NCBI GenBank assembly: GCA_036365515.1
Contig: CM070875.1
Coordinates: forward strand, 10,666,001 to 10,730,000
DNA length: 64,000 bases
From: Torymus aiolomorphi
Lineage: Eukaryota; Arthropoda; Insecta; Hymenoptera; Torymidae
Direction of reading: 5' to 3'
The notes beneath the pieces were generated by a model. That model saw only the letters and a list, made by a program, of their open reading frames with translations. It was not told the DNA's origin and ran no database searches. Numbering within the stretch: position 1 is the first letter of the stretch; every line of letters starts with the position of its first letter. The position numbers and the translations under genes are program-made. Positions 9,602-21,942 of this stretch are shown one piece after another.

Positions 9602-10982
9602 ATGTCAACATCGAAAAAAACCGTTCGTTTACTAAGTGGACATGATATGCCACTTGTTGGGAGTAAGTTAATCTTGCCACGGTGTATTTACTATTTTCAT
9701 TGCAAATCTTATTATACTTGTATAGTTTTATGCAATTTTGCAAAATATAAAAATATTGTATATTTGGTGTGTGATAGATAATATAATACAAATTAATGTT
9801 TAGTTGGAACGTACAAGATAAGGGGTCGTGAAGTTATTCAAAGAGTAATAGATGAGAGTCTTGAAGTAGGATTTAGATCAATTGGTTAGTAAGCAAGTTA
9901 TTCATATAATTTAGTTCTTACCTATTACCAATTATATAAGGAATCAATTAAATAAGTTTACATGTAGATACTGCTGTTGTATACAGAAATGAAGAAGATA
10001 TCGGTCTCGCTTTGAAAGAACTATTACCAAAATATAATTTAAAAAGAGAAGATCTATTTATAACAAGTAAACTTGGTATGGTTATTTAATTTATATTCGT
10101 TCAGTGTAGTATTTGCTTTTTTGGTATAAAAACTAATAAAGTTGCATTTTTTAAGCTCCCAGTGATAATGGAAATCCAGAAAGAATTCGAAAATCTGTGG
10201 AGGAATCCTTAAAGGCCCTCAATACATCATATCTTGATTTATACCTGGTCCACTGGCCTGGAGCTGGTAGACTATTAGAAAACTCTACTGATAATCCTAA
10301 ACTAAGATTAGCCACCTGGAACACATTGATAGAACTTAAAAATAAAGGATGGTTAAAATCAATTGGTGTTTCTAATTATACTGTTAAGCATTTAGAACAT
10401 CTACTGGATCATTGTAATGGTATTAAACCTGATGTTAACCAAGTATGTTTCCTATGAGGAGAATTCATAATCACAAAAAATATAAGTAATAACAATCATA
10501 TAATCATTTAATAGGTTGATTAATTTTGTAGGTTGAATGTCACCCACATTTTAGACAAGATGAATTAATTGATTATTGTACCAAGCAAGGGATTCATGTA
10601 CAAGCTTATTCTTCTTTGGGTACAAGTGACAATGCAAGTTTATTACAGGACCCTGTTGTTAAAAAGGTAGCTTCTGAATTAAATATTTCTACTGCAAGAG
10701 TGTTATTAAAATGGGCCTTACAACGAGGATTAGGTAAGATCTTTGTTAATTCAATGAATTTATTTTAAAATTTTTTTTGAGTTTCAGATAAAAGGATGAA
10801 GTATATTTTTTATTATGTTAATAATTATTTTATTTTTTTCAGGAATCATACCAAAAGCAGTCAAATCTGACCACATTAAGGATAATATCAAATTAGATTT
10901 TGAAATAAATAAGGATCAAATGAAATTGCTATCATCTTTGACTCAACAAAAATATTCTTGGAATCCAGATAATGTCTTATAA
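9602..10982 (+). CDS. Aldo-keto reductase (six coding exons)
   Basis: The product is an NAD(P)H-dependent aldo-keto reductase of about 292 residues, cytosolic, reducing aldehydes or ketones; its substrate cannot be told from sequence. Exons are 9602-9662, 9804-9884, 9968-10075, 10156-10442, 10532-10733 and 10843-10982, all with GT/AG junctions and consistent phase. The TIM-barrel tetrad is visible as D48, Y53, K82 and H116 (DTAVVY, TSKL, LVHWPG). ISNY-type IGVSNYT and the cofactor-binding GIIPKAVKSDHI are also present. Length is short compared with 310-330 residues for AKR1 enzymes and is closer to the bacterial-like AKR5 and C. elegans ZK1290.5 type. The start codon is the first in its exon. 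ADAT1 starts only about 90 bp downstream. Confidence 0.9.
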
Positions 10983-11074
10983 ATCTTCCTTTTTGATCTC
11001 TATCTCATTAAACTAAGGATCTATAATAATAGTTTTGAATTTATAGTGAAAATTAAAGTGACAACTATATAATA

Positions 11075-12409
11075 ATGATAAGTTTAGAAGATCAAATTGC
11101 AAAATTGTGCCTTGAAAAATACAGATCTTTGAAAAAAACTGGAAAGCCATTGGAAAAAGAATGGACAGTTTTATCTGGTATAGTTCTGAAAAATAGTCTT
11201 GAAGAATATAGTATCATTACTTTATGCACAGGAACCAAATGCCTTAATGGAATAGAACTTAAAAGTACAAAGTACAGAGATCGGGGTAATAGATTAAGTG
11301 ATTCTCATGCAGAAGTACTTGCTCGAAGAGCATTTCTTCGTTATTTATATTATCAAATTGAATTAATATATAATGATGTAGAGAGTAAAATTTTTTATTT
11401 CGAAGAAGGTAATATTAAGTTAAAAAATGTGTCCTTCCACTTCTTTTCAAGTCAAACACCATGTGGTGATTGCTCCATTATACCAATGTCAAAAGCAAAT
11501 AATGATGCAAGTCCTCCTAAAAAATTGAAGAAAGAAAATGATGATGCAGTTGAGTATGGTGTAGAAATATCAGATATTTATCGAACTGGAGCTAAATGTA
11601 TAGAAAATGATAACAGGCAAGATTCTCGACAAACAGGTATACATTATCATGTTGTTGGTCCTCTCAGAACAAAACCAGGCAGAGGGGACAGAACTTTAAG
11701 TTTATCATGCTCTGATAAAATTGCAAAGTTAGTTTATTTAATATTTTATTATTTTACATTTTAAAAACTTAAATTAATGTAATTTTAATGTTTAAGGTGG
11801 AATGTTATGGGAGTGCAAGGTGCACTTTTATCTTTAATGATACCAACTGTTAGATTTGACACTATTGTTATTGGTGGAGATTGTCCTTATTCTCTAGAAG
11901 CAATGCAACGTGGTCTTTACAAAAGATTTGATTCTAAGATAGAAGCTCCATCAATCATGCAATCAAAATTATCTTTTGAACACAGAAAAGGAATTTCAAG
12001 AGTGAGACCTTGCCCTTCCAGCATTGTGTGGTGTGCCGTACCAGAAAAGTAAATATTATTTTAATAAAATTGTTGATTTTATTAGTATTATCATTGTATC
12101 GTTAATGATTTAAAACATTATTTTAGAGAAATTGAAATTTCTGTAGATGGTTTAAAACAAGGGGCGACAAAAAAGAAAAATAAACCATGCAGTCTATTAA
12201 TAAGTAGAAAAGAACTTTTTAAAACTTTTTTAAAACTGTATGATAAATTTTGTTGTGATAAAGAAGTACCCAGACATCCAAAAAAAGTAACTTATTATCA
12301 TTATAAACAATCTTCATCATTTTATGAAAATCTGTGGAAGGATAAATTACAAGTTTTTTCAAGCTGGCCTGTAAAACCATTGTACCTGCAAGAATGTTTA
12401 TCTTTTTAA
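11075..12409 (+). CDS. ADAT1: tRNA-specific adenosine deaminase 1
   Basis: ADAT1 converts adenosine 37, next to the anticodon of eukaryotic tRNA-Ala, to inosine. The gene has three coding exons (11075-11727, 11797-12048, 12127-12409) and gives 395 residues, close to the Drosophila protein and shorter than the human one. The deaminase core is intact: H78-A79-E80 in DSHAEVLARR supplies a zinc ligand and the catalytic glutamate. PCGDC supplies C130 and SCSDKIAKWN supplies C212. The A-deaminase domain covers almost the whole protein; there is no RNA-binding domain, as expected. A lysine-rich insert at about 145-160 is probably a loop. It lies head to tail behind the aldo-keto reductase with very little spacing, and its 3' end faces RCL1 about 280 bp away. 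Confidence 0.95.
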
Positions 12410-12688
12410 TCCATAAAGCACTTACTGTAAAAATTGTAAAATATTTTATACTGATATAACAGAAGTTGACAGGGGCACAATAATTGTAATAACAACTACT
12501 GTTTAGTTTTTATAAAAATTTACTTTAGTTTATTGGTATTTTCTCATCAAGATATTTACAATTTTGTAATAATTATAAAATCTGCATATAATAAATGAAA
12601 TGATAGCTTTTACTGAAATTACTATTAGACATCTAATAATTTTTGAGTAAAAAGGTATTTACAAAATTTTTACACATGAACATAACAA

Positions 12689-14383
12689 TTATAATATACG
12701 TCTACTCAAATTAGAGTAGCCAATGCCTACACATGTTAACAGAATTTGATTCTGTACAGAGTTTGCATCCTCTTCATCTTTGACATGCTCTAATTTAAAT
12801 GTGACTCCAAAGAAGTCTCTTAAGTCCCTTAAAAATTGAATGCTGAAAATATTTTGTTATTGTTATTTTGTTTTCATTAATTTTAACTTAGTCTATAAGA
12901 ACCACTTACGTTGCTGGGGTTAATGGTCCTACAATTACTTTTGATACATCTTTTTTACCAAGAGCCATGAAAAGTGCAGTCATACTTTGAAATGGAGAAT
13001 CTACACAGCCATTTCTAAAATGAATAAATTTATTTATTAAAACAATTACAAAATTACATTATCCATCAGCATTGAATTGCACAGTAATAAATTTAATAAG
13101 ACATACCTGTAAATTTCATCCAATAATTTTAGCGCTGCCTCTTTCCCCAAATCCTCTGGAACACAAGGCAATGAACCTGCAGTCATTAGTGGAGAATATG
13201 CTTCACCACTGAGAAAAACTTCTTTTGTTGTTTCTGCAGTGAGACTAATGCCAAATCCTATTTGATTTGAAACGTAAAATATATTAATGTTAACATTGCC
13301 TGCATTAAAATTCTAATGTAACAAAATAAGATACATAAGGAATACATACCTGGAGATTTTCCACTGGATGCACCTCTACTAGCATCTGTGTGAATATAAA
13401 TATCTGGTATAAACTTTAATAAGACACCTTTAGCAGATTCAACAAGACGATTAGAAATAGCAGGAGAAACACGTAAACTACATGAGGTTCCTCTTATCCT
13501 CTTTACCATACCACTATCTTGAAACTAAAAATGACTCTTTAATCAGTACTTATATTTTAAATATCAAACAATTATTAAATAATAAATATTATACCTGGAT
13601 AGATTTTAAAAATTTGCTAGCAGGACACTTAAAGTAAATCTCTCCTCCACCCAAAGGAGCTACACCTCTTTTATTGATATTAAAAATAACTTCATTATCT
13701 CCAGCAAGGAATTTTGTAAGTACAGGTATACCAGCTGTTTTTATCCTGTCTACACTTGGATCTGAAAAAATGTAATATTGTATGACGTTAAATACAAAAA
13801 CAATATTCAATACTGTTCATAAATTTATTAGCTATATCAAAAGATATACTTGTGTTCTCTATAAAAGTGTTTTAATAAATAAAAAAAGAATAAAACACCA
13901 TACCTTCAGTGCTATTGGTAACTCCCTTTAATTTCAGACTTAGAGGATTTTTGCAAAAAGGTGCCAAGAGCATAGCACCTTCCAAATAATAACCAATGCC
14001 TCTTTGTGGACTGCATTCGTGATCTACTTCTCCTCCAGCTAATAAACCAGGATTATAATATAAACTTGTACCTGTTTCATTTAGTTCAATTCTCGAACCA
14101 TTTGTTATTTTATCCAATAACCTTACAAAACTAATCTCGTATTCTGAAAAATTTATTACATTTAGAAATATTTTTACTTATCTTGAACCAAATAAACATT
14201 TATTCAAATTATTTTTGTATTAATATAAAATAGAAGCTAACCTTTTAGGCCTGGATCATCATCACCGGATCTTATATCTGTTATTTTCACAGGTTTCCCC
14301 GATAAAGTTGATAAGATTAATCTGTACCTCAAATAATTACAACCTTCATACAATAAAATATTGTTTTTCACTTGTGCAGGCAT
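12689..14383 (-). CDS. RCL1: RNA 3'-terminal phosphate cyclase-like protein
   Basis: RCL1 is a nucleolar factor of the small-subunit processome that works with the GTPase BMS1 in early 18S rRNA cleavage. Seven exons on the minus strand (14383-14242, 14143-13904, 13761-13595, 13524-13350, 13257-13107, 13014-12910, 12842-12689) encode 377 residues, near the family's usual 370-375. Visible landmarks are YEGCNYLRYRL near the start, DPGLK, LAGGEVDHECSPQRGIGYYLEG, KRGVAPLGGGEI, the insert-domain SCSLRVSP, and IHTDASRGASSGKSPGFGI. These match the cyclase fold of the RCL1 branch; that branch is regarded as lacking cyclase activity. All junctions keep frame. The start codon is 5' of the first conserved block and lies in the shared upstream region with TRAPPC12. 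Confidence 0.95.
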
Positions 14384-15280
14384 GTTGAATAAATATATAT
14401 ATATAAATTACGAATGTACGATCATCTAATAAACAAACGCGGTGCCACCGTCACCGACCATGTGCTTTTCCACCATTTATATTTTTCTGCTTTCACTCTG
14501 TGACGCATGCGTGACGAACTCATACTTGACGAACCTCCCAAATCCCCAAATCATGTTAACGAAGTTAATAACGTAAAAATAAATAAAATAATATAATTAG
14601 AAAATAATTAAAGACCCAATAAAATTACATTTTTTTCGAAATATAATGTTATAACTTTATAAGTATTTATTTTCAAATACGTTGTTAATTTTAAAGTAAG
14701 CGTGAACGTAATGATGACTATATATAATACAAGTCATGTGACCCTTTGACTTTGTCAGAAATAATCAATTTTCACCTGAACATAAGATTGGGCTAGGTTG
14801 ATGGCCTTGTGACACTGATGTGTCAAATGCTTTCTGTTTTGTAGTTTTTCAGAAGGTACTTGTTTGAAGTTTATTGTTGTTTACCTTATAAATCTATTTA
14901 AAATAAAAATGCTTAATATTGCATAAATACATAATTTATTTAATATTTTAAGTGTAAAATATATAAAGTAAGTACATTTGATAAAATTATCGGAGGTGTC
15001 AAACGTCCAACAGACTTCTCCGCTCAATATGTATATACTTATGCCAACACTGCCCTTCATATTATGATGTTTTTTCAACTTTTTATGGCAGGAACGTATT
15101 TTTTTTTCCATCTGCCTGTCGTTCAATAACAGTCCTTGTTAAACAAGGGAACTAAGAATGCATAAAATTAAACAAAAATTCATTGCTTGAATGATTTAGA
15201 TTGTAAAATAAATAACATATTTACAAATGTATATTAAAATTATTTTTTATAAGCTTTGTTGAACATATTTTTAGGTAAAA
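14384..15280. promoter_or_regulatory. Divergent promoter region between RCL1 and TRAPPC12
   Basis: The two start codons are about 900 bp apart and face away from each other. Near 14500-14535 there is a compact GC-bearing cluster with a GCATGCG palindrome flanked by TGACG motifs, unlike the AT-rich rest; it is the best candidate for a core promoter serving both genes. A donor-like CAGAAG|GTACTT near 14854 and the acceptor TTTTTAG at about 15275 suggest a non-coding first exon for TRAPPC12 at roughly 14770-14854. No TATA box is clear. Confidence 0.4.
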
Positions 15281-17289
15281 ATGAATCAAAAACCAGGAGA
15301 GACAGAAGAAACGGATAATGCCTCAGCTCCCAATTTGACAAAATATTTTGACAGCACACCAACTGTTTTCGATGAAATTGTTTCGTCAACTAAACCAGAT
15401 ATTTTTTCTACAAATGCTTCCTCCAAGTTTCATATGCCACCAGGAACACCTTCTGGCAACATATTTGAAAATGATTCTTCATTTGAAGAATCTAGTGAAC
15501 ATGCAACAATTAATGACTATCATCGTGATGCATGGATTCCTTCAGAAAACACAAGAAAAATACTGCGTGCAATTGCTACGTCAACAGGGAATAATCATGT
15601 TGACAGAGAAAATCTAACAATGCCAGGACTTGCGATAGCTGATGAGATGACTGATCCCATAAAGGAAGCTGTAACATATTTTCTAGGGGAAGAGGAAACA
15701 ATCAATAGGAATGTTTCAACATTATCGGATGTAACACAGGTAATAAATTCATAAAATGTTTTTAATTTTTTAATTAATAACTTTTGAGTGCTACGTATCA
15801 ATATATACATTTGAATGTACATTAGAAAGCCATTTTTGTATTCATTCATAACAAATTTATTCACATTTTTCATTAATACTTCACTACTGACGAGGTAGTT
15901 TACAAAAAATAGGTAAAAATTATCTTACAAACAATCCTAACAACAAAAAATTTTCTTCTTCTTTTATGTCTCCAAATTGCTTACTAATAAAGCTGTAAAT
16001 TAAACCATATAAACAAGTAGTAATTGGATTCAAATTTGATATACTAGATTCAGAAGCAAATAAAAATCAAGTAAATTTCTAGCATAAGTTAATGTCCGCA
16101 TCAAAAGTCAACTGTCCACTACAAATTTTTCTAAAAAACAAAAAAGAATGTTTTTTTTTATCAATGCACTTTCAGTTGATAAATACTCATCATTACTTTT
16201 TGAATGTTATTGCAGGACGAAAGAGGATTGCGAAGTCTTATCAAAGAAGGATGTTACCGCGCCGCGGTGAACCTATCCGGTCGATTACTTGCGGTGTATG
16301 GTCAAGGTTACGGCAAAATTAATCATCTCAGTAAACACACTCCACATTCCCTCCAACTCTGGTTCACTCGGTTAGCCCTGCTAACAAAGCTCCGGCAGAC
16401 TGAGGTGCTGGAAACCGAGTCTACGCCCTTCCATAATCTCGACAAACCCGACATGTACTTCATATTTTACCCCGAACTGTACGGCACGAGGCCCGGCTCG
16501 ATGGCCTCATTCTCCTTTAGACTTCTACTCGCGGAGATACCTATGTACTGCGGCAAGGGAAAGCGTGCCATAGACAATCTGTACGCTATCCTTGCCACGA
16601 TAAAAAAGATCATTAAAAATCTGGAGAAGGGGCTCTCGGAGGAGGGTGGAACAGCGAAGTTTAGCTCGGAGGAGAGGGATGACTCGATCCAGCTGTGGAA
16701 GGCGAGGCGATCGAGAACCTTGGTATCCGTCGTCAATTGCGCGTTCTCCATCAAGAATTACATCCTTGCGACTGAGGTGTTAGAACAATTGTTCAATTCG
16801 AACGAGTGGAAGAAGGGCCAGTCGGAGATCCTCAACTCGGCGATCGGTAGGATATTCTTGACCCTCGGTGACGTGCCCGCTGCCGAGAAGAAGTTCTCGA
16901 TCGTGCAACACGACAACCCGAAGCCCGAGCACATGAAGGACTTAATTGACCGGGGCCTCATGGCCGTTGCCCAAAACGCCTTCCAGGAAGCGCTCACCTG
17001 CTTTAAAAAGGCCGCGGAGCTTGACCCATCTAACATCATGGTACAGAACAACATAGCCGTTTGTTTGTTGTATACAGGCCAGCTGGAAGCTGCGGTTGGA
17101 TTGATGGAAAACATGGTGACCGTGCAGAATCCTATAAAGAGCCTCCAGGAGTCGGTGTTGCTGAACATGTGCACGTTGTACGAGCTCCACACGACTCACA
17201 GCAGACAGTCGAAGCTGCAGCTGCTGAGGCAGCTGAACAGGTATAACGGGGACGCTACCAACATACAGTGTTTGAAGCTAGCCATGTAA
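15281..17289 (+). CDS. TRAPPC12: Trafficking protein particle complex subunit 12
   Basis: TRAPPC12 is a subunit of the metazoan TRAPPIII tethering complex in ER-to-Golgi traffic and autophagy. Two coding exons (15281-15739 and 16216-17289) encode about 510 residues against about 735 in human; the missing length is in the poorly conserved acidic N-terminus. Exon 2 carries the conserved part: WFTRLALLTKLRQ, NLDKPDMYFIFYPELY, GSMASFSFRLLLAEIP, NLEKGLSEEGG, then TPR-like AFQEALTCFKKAAELDPSN and NNIAVCLLYTGQLE, ending IQCLKLAM, very like the vertebrate C-terminus. Exon 2 is much richer in G and C, especially at third positions, than exon 1 and the neighbouring genes. An AATAAA lies about 45 bp after the stop. 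Confidence 0.95.
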
Positions 17290-19569
17290 TGGATTATTGT
17301 CATAAGAAGCCGTGTACATTTATATATAGAGTATTAATAAATTTTTTATTTAATTTAAAGATTACAAAAGTGTGGTTTCTTGAAATCCCTTCAAAAAAAA
17401 AGAAAAAAAATAATAATAAGGCAGGAGATAAAACAATTAAATTTAAAGTGTACATTTTTTTATTTTTTTTCATTATCTTTGTTTCCATCATCAATGTGAA
17501 TTCAATGTTCCACAGAGAATTGAGATTTCCAATGGTGCCTAATCAGGAATAATTTATTCGCGCGCTTACAAAGCGACATTAATTTTATACTTCATCGTTA
17601 CGTAAATCGAACTGATTTGCTAAGCATCGGAATTTAAATACAAAAACCAAGGCTTTTTCTATAAAGAAAAAATTGTATACTTGGATTATAGTTTTGCAAA
17701 TTGTTTTGACAGAGTTGATTTTTCCTTCGTACTTGACTTATGTTTTTTTTTCTTTTTCTCGTTATGATAGAATCTACCTAACATTAGACACATAGTGTTA
17801 CAACACAATACCGTTACAGCCAGAACATCTGATTTGTTTCTTCGATTTTTTATTATGCTCTTTATTATGATCGTTATTATTATGGTCAATGTTATGCTTT
17901 CGCATCTCTAAATTTGCACTAAACGCGTACGAAGAAGTAGCACGGTCAAAAAACGTTATGTCAATTGAGGAAAAGGAAAATGAGACGTCATTAAGAAGTA
18001 ATATTATAATTAACTAAGTAGAGCTACTAGCTAGTAGCTACCCTTCAGCGAAAAATAGCTCGATTATTATACATAAGAATGTCTGAAAATTCGTTTACTA
18101 TCAGCCATTTTTCTAGGAATACAATTTTTTTTCACTGCAATTTCTCGGATGTAAGTTACTTTGATATAATAGATGACAATGTCCTTGCAAGATATAATGC
18201 TCACGTTTTTTAAGAAGTTGCAGTTAAAACCTTGCGGATACACAGTCCCGTTTCCCCTTTAAGTTCCTAATTTTTTTTTTTTTTTTTTTAATAAGTTATG
18301 TAATAGTTATACTAAAAACCGATTCGCATTTAAACCATTCAAATTTTAATGAAAAATTTATCAACAAAACCGGACTTATACTTTCATGTGCTATATTGAA
18401 AGTTTCTCAGCATGATGATAGATTTCCAACAAGATGTTTCGACTTTTAAAATTCATTTAAAAAATACACTCCATCGCATTTTTAACATTTGATCTTTAAA
18501 AAATCGATGTAGAAAGAAACTTCAACTGGGGGGAAGATTTAAATAAATTAATCCACGCCATCGTCAATATTTGCCAAAGCATCTGTTTTCACTGTGAATG
18601 AGAACTTTGGAGATGAATAGTGTGTATGCGTATAAGAATGTTGCACACGAGACGAAAAATGACTGTTCGTTTTAACCTCGTACCGAGTAGAAATTTCGAT
18701 TCCTCTTTTTTTATACTTAAAGTTCTTATCGGGCGGGAAACGCACGCTGCATTGATCGTTACACTGTCTTACTATAATCTTAATATTTAACCAATCATGT
18801 TGAAACCCTAAGTTCACATATAATAATCATTCATGTAGAACTGGATTCTTTGAATATTAACATAGATCGACTTAATTTAAATCATAACAATTTGACAATT
18901 AACGGGGTTCTGGTTATATGAAATTTGGTATTTTATTAAGATTTCAGTAAGATAACTTTATTGTTACAATAATCCTTAATCAATCCTTTGTTCAAAATTA
19001 CCATTTTTCCTTATTGGCAATGTCTAAAAAAAATTTCTAACACCTTCTCTCTCTCAAAAATAAGTTTATTTTGACCCTCCAAATAAAACTGTATACAAAA
19101 ATTACTCAATCAAAAAGCATTGAGCGCGTTTGGTCTATTTTGCAACGGAATGAAGCGGAGCGCATCGCTGAAAAAAATCCACCTATAATTATTCGTACCA
19201 TTCTCAATAACAAAAAAGAACCCAAAAGTTAAGATGTTAGATTAAAAGCAAAAAAGATAATTTCGCACAATGGAACGCCTAGCGGACGCGTGAAATCGTT
19301 AAATTCCCAATAAATGCCATGTACGTTCGCAGCAGCGAAACTTCAACTCGGGTCCTAAACAGCTCGAACATTTTCATCGTTAGCATCGTTGTCGTCATCG
19401 GCGTCGTCATCGTCGGCGGCGGCGTCATCGTGACTCTCATACAGGCGCGAGTGTGACGAGGAGCATGTGTGTTTGTGTGTGTGATGTGGAAGAGATGAGT
19501 TTGCAAGAGAGGGAGGGAGAGAGAGAGGGAGAGAGAGATAGAGAGATAGAGAAAGAGCGAGAAGGGCCG
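17290..19569. other. TRAPPC12 3' flank and probable DNAJA1 3' UTR
   Basis: The two genes converge here. The DNA is AT-rich with A and T runs, and has no ORF with protein character. Several TTTATT sequences could be minus-strand polyadenylation signals for the DNAJA1 gene, for example near 18957 and 19067, so its 3' UTR may fill several hundred bases. A GA-rich microsatellite at about 19502-19560 abuts the DNAJA1 stop. Confidence 0.45.
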
Positions 19570-21848
19570 TTAATGCGTGGCGCACTGGACGCGCGAGGGA
19601 CCGCCATCCGCGTCTTCCTCGTAAGCCTGACGCGTATCTCTTCGCCTGCTCTCCTCCTCCGGGTCAATTTCGACGAGTTGCACTTCTTCGGCGCCGTCGG
19701 GCACGATGACCTCCTGCCTGGGTGGGAGGCACTGTTCGAGCGTAGGAATGATTGCTGGATCGATAGTCTTGGGGAAGTTGACAACGAACTGGATGATAAG
19801 GCGACCCTTGGTGAAGGGATCCTTGTACACGGGCATACCCTCGCCGGGGATGCATTTAACGTCACCCTGCTTGACGACGGTACCAGGCATCGAGGTCACG
19901 ACGAGGTCTCGCTCGTCGAGCGTTTGGACCACCTTCTGGAAACCACATAGGGCTTCGACGAGTTCTAGGTTCATGCGCATTATGAGGTCATTACCTGAGC
20001 GTCTGGAAAAAAAATGAAATTATTTTTCTGATCTGGTATTTGAGGAAAAGGTCAGTCTTTATTATCATTGTGTTAGCTAAGATTGAGATGAAAAAACTAA
20101 AATTTAAATACATAGTTTTAAGATCTATTGTTATGAAAACTGTATGCTTTAACAAATGATGTAATTCAAGCAATATCTTAAATTATGTCATTCAGCAATT
20201 TGAAAAAAAAAATCAAGTAATAATTTGAAACTAAAATGAGTTAAAACATTTAAATATTTATGATTCTATTCATTGTTGAGTATTCATTAATGTTTGACTA
20301 AAATTCTATGCTAATTTCTTCAAGTCTCCACGTTTAATCTAAAAGCCTTAAAGTCTAATATAGGTACTTGCACACAAAACTTGAGATTTTTTTTTCTACA
20401 AAAAAGCTTATTTTAAATATTTTTATAATTTAGTATATAAATGTGTATAATCAAGTTAAGTTTCCAATAAATTTTAACATTCTTTACTCTTAATTTAATT
20501 CATTTCTCTATTGTAATTAATAAACTATTTAAATTAACAATGAAATAAAAAAGGTTAAAATCATAACTCACTTATAAACTTCATGTTCCTTTTCATCCAA
20601 CAGAATAACAATGTCACCAGGTTCTCTGTCAGGTTCCTGGTCACCTTCATCAGCAAAGACAATTCTCTGTCCATCAATCATACCCTTGTCAACATAGACC
20701 TCCAGAATTTTTCTGTCCCTGATGGTTTTTTTTCCATTACACTGCTTGCAACGATCCTTTGGCTTGATACGCTCACCCTGACCCTTGCACTCAGAGCACG
20801 AGGATCGGAACTGTTGAATCATTCCAGGAGCCAACTGTTGAATTTGAACATGGCAACCAGTACCGTGGCAGGCTGTACATTGCTCAACTGAATCTTTCTT
20901 GCCTCCTATGCCGTCACATTTATCACAGATAACGTTCTTCTGCAGTGCCAATTTTCGCACTGTACCCTTGTAAATTTCTTCGAGGGAGACAGACAGCTGG
21001 TGAATAACATCACGGCCTTTTCGCTTTCTGCGTGAATCACCACCACGCATTGTACCACCTCCAAAAAACATTTCAAAGAGGTCCATAGGTGACGTGCCAT
21101 CACCTCCCATGCCTCCCTCTTTGAGAGCCTGCTCACCTCCTTGGTCATAAATCCTCTTTTTGTCTGGGTTGGAGAGAACTTCGTAAGCTTGTGAAATTTG
21201 TTTGAACTGTAAAATAATTCAATTATTTAACATTTTTTATAGATTTATTCCAGGTTAATAATTATGATCTTTTTACTTAGTAACAAAATATATTTTTAGG
21301 TTATTATATTTAATTAGTATTATACATATAGGCATGTTCTTGTTTGTGCACATAAGGATTGTGCACATATTTATTGTGCACAGATAGCATTGGTACAGAT
21401 CTATATATATAGATATATGCCAATGTTAAAGTGTGCACAATTAATATGTGCACAATCAGTATGTGCATAAACAAGAACACGTCTACATATAGATATATTT
21501 ATTCATCATAGTTTAAGTTTATTATTATAATAATACTCTTGCTCATTAATATTTTTAATAAGATATATGATATTAATTATATTATGTTTTAGTTGTTTTA
21601 AATTTCATTTTTGTTGATTAAATTCAATTACCGATCTTAACAAAAATTGCTGAGTAACTGTGATAGGTAAAATTTTAATAAAAAGATATTTATTTGATCA
21701 ATGATTCAATACTAACCCTTTCTCCTTCATTAGGATTTTTGTCAGGATGGTACTTTAGAGCAAGTTTCCTATAAGCTTTCTTCAGATCTTCTTGTGAACA
21801 CCCTGGCTTGACGCCTAATATGTCGTAGAAATTTGTCTCTTTTACCAT
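19570..21848 (-). CDS. DNAJA1: DnaJ/Hsp40 co-chaperone, subfamily A (DNAJA1/4-like; Droj2 in flies)
   Basis: This type I Hsp40 stimulates Hsc70/Hsp70 ATPase and delivers unfolded clients in cytosol and at membranes. Three coding exons (21848-21717, 21206-20572, 20002-19570) encode 399 residues, matching the 397 of human DNAJA1. The J domain (1-70) has HPD at 34-36. A glycine-rich linker with [10 protein letters not shown] follows (75-100). The zinc-finger region (about 138-203) has [24 protein letters not shown] and CKQCNGKK. Substrate-binding and dimerisation domains follow ([17 protein letters not shown]). The C-terminus CATH fits a CaaX prenylation box, with H at the last place where relatives often have S. 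A 5' UTR intron ends at 21942; its first exon probably ends at 23627. Confidence 0.95.
21332..21483. mobile_element. Palindromic MITE in DNAJA1 intron 1
   Basis: The ends are inverted: GCATGTTCTTGTTTGTGCAC on the left and GTGCATAAACAAGAACACGTC on the right (split here as TGCATAAACAAG and AACACGTC). The arms contain three spaced TGTGCACA motifs. The 9 bp outside each end are the same, TACATATAG at 21323-21331 and 21484-21492, consistent with an 8-9-bp target duplication. It is non-coding and lies in the intron between the J-domain exon and the rest of the gene. Confidence 0.65.
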
Positions 21849-21942
21849 GGTTTCTGAGGTGGCCACTACTCTTTTTTAATAAATTATTTAGCAAAATATG
21901 CTCCTTCAGTCAAAAGGCAAATGCAGTAAAAAAAATTGCCCT

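Noticed and set aside
16467..17192. Minus-strand frames opposite TRAPPC12 exon 2
   Set aside because: High GC content opens antisense frames; the sense frame matches TRAPPC12 throughout.
19453..19950. 165-residue plus-strand frame
   Set aside because: Antisense of the DNAJA1 C-terminal exon plus a GA repeat.
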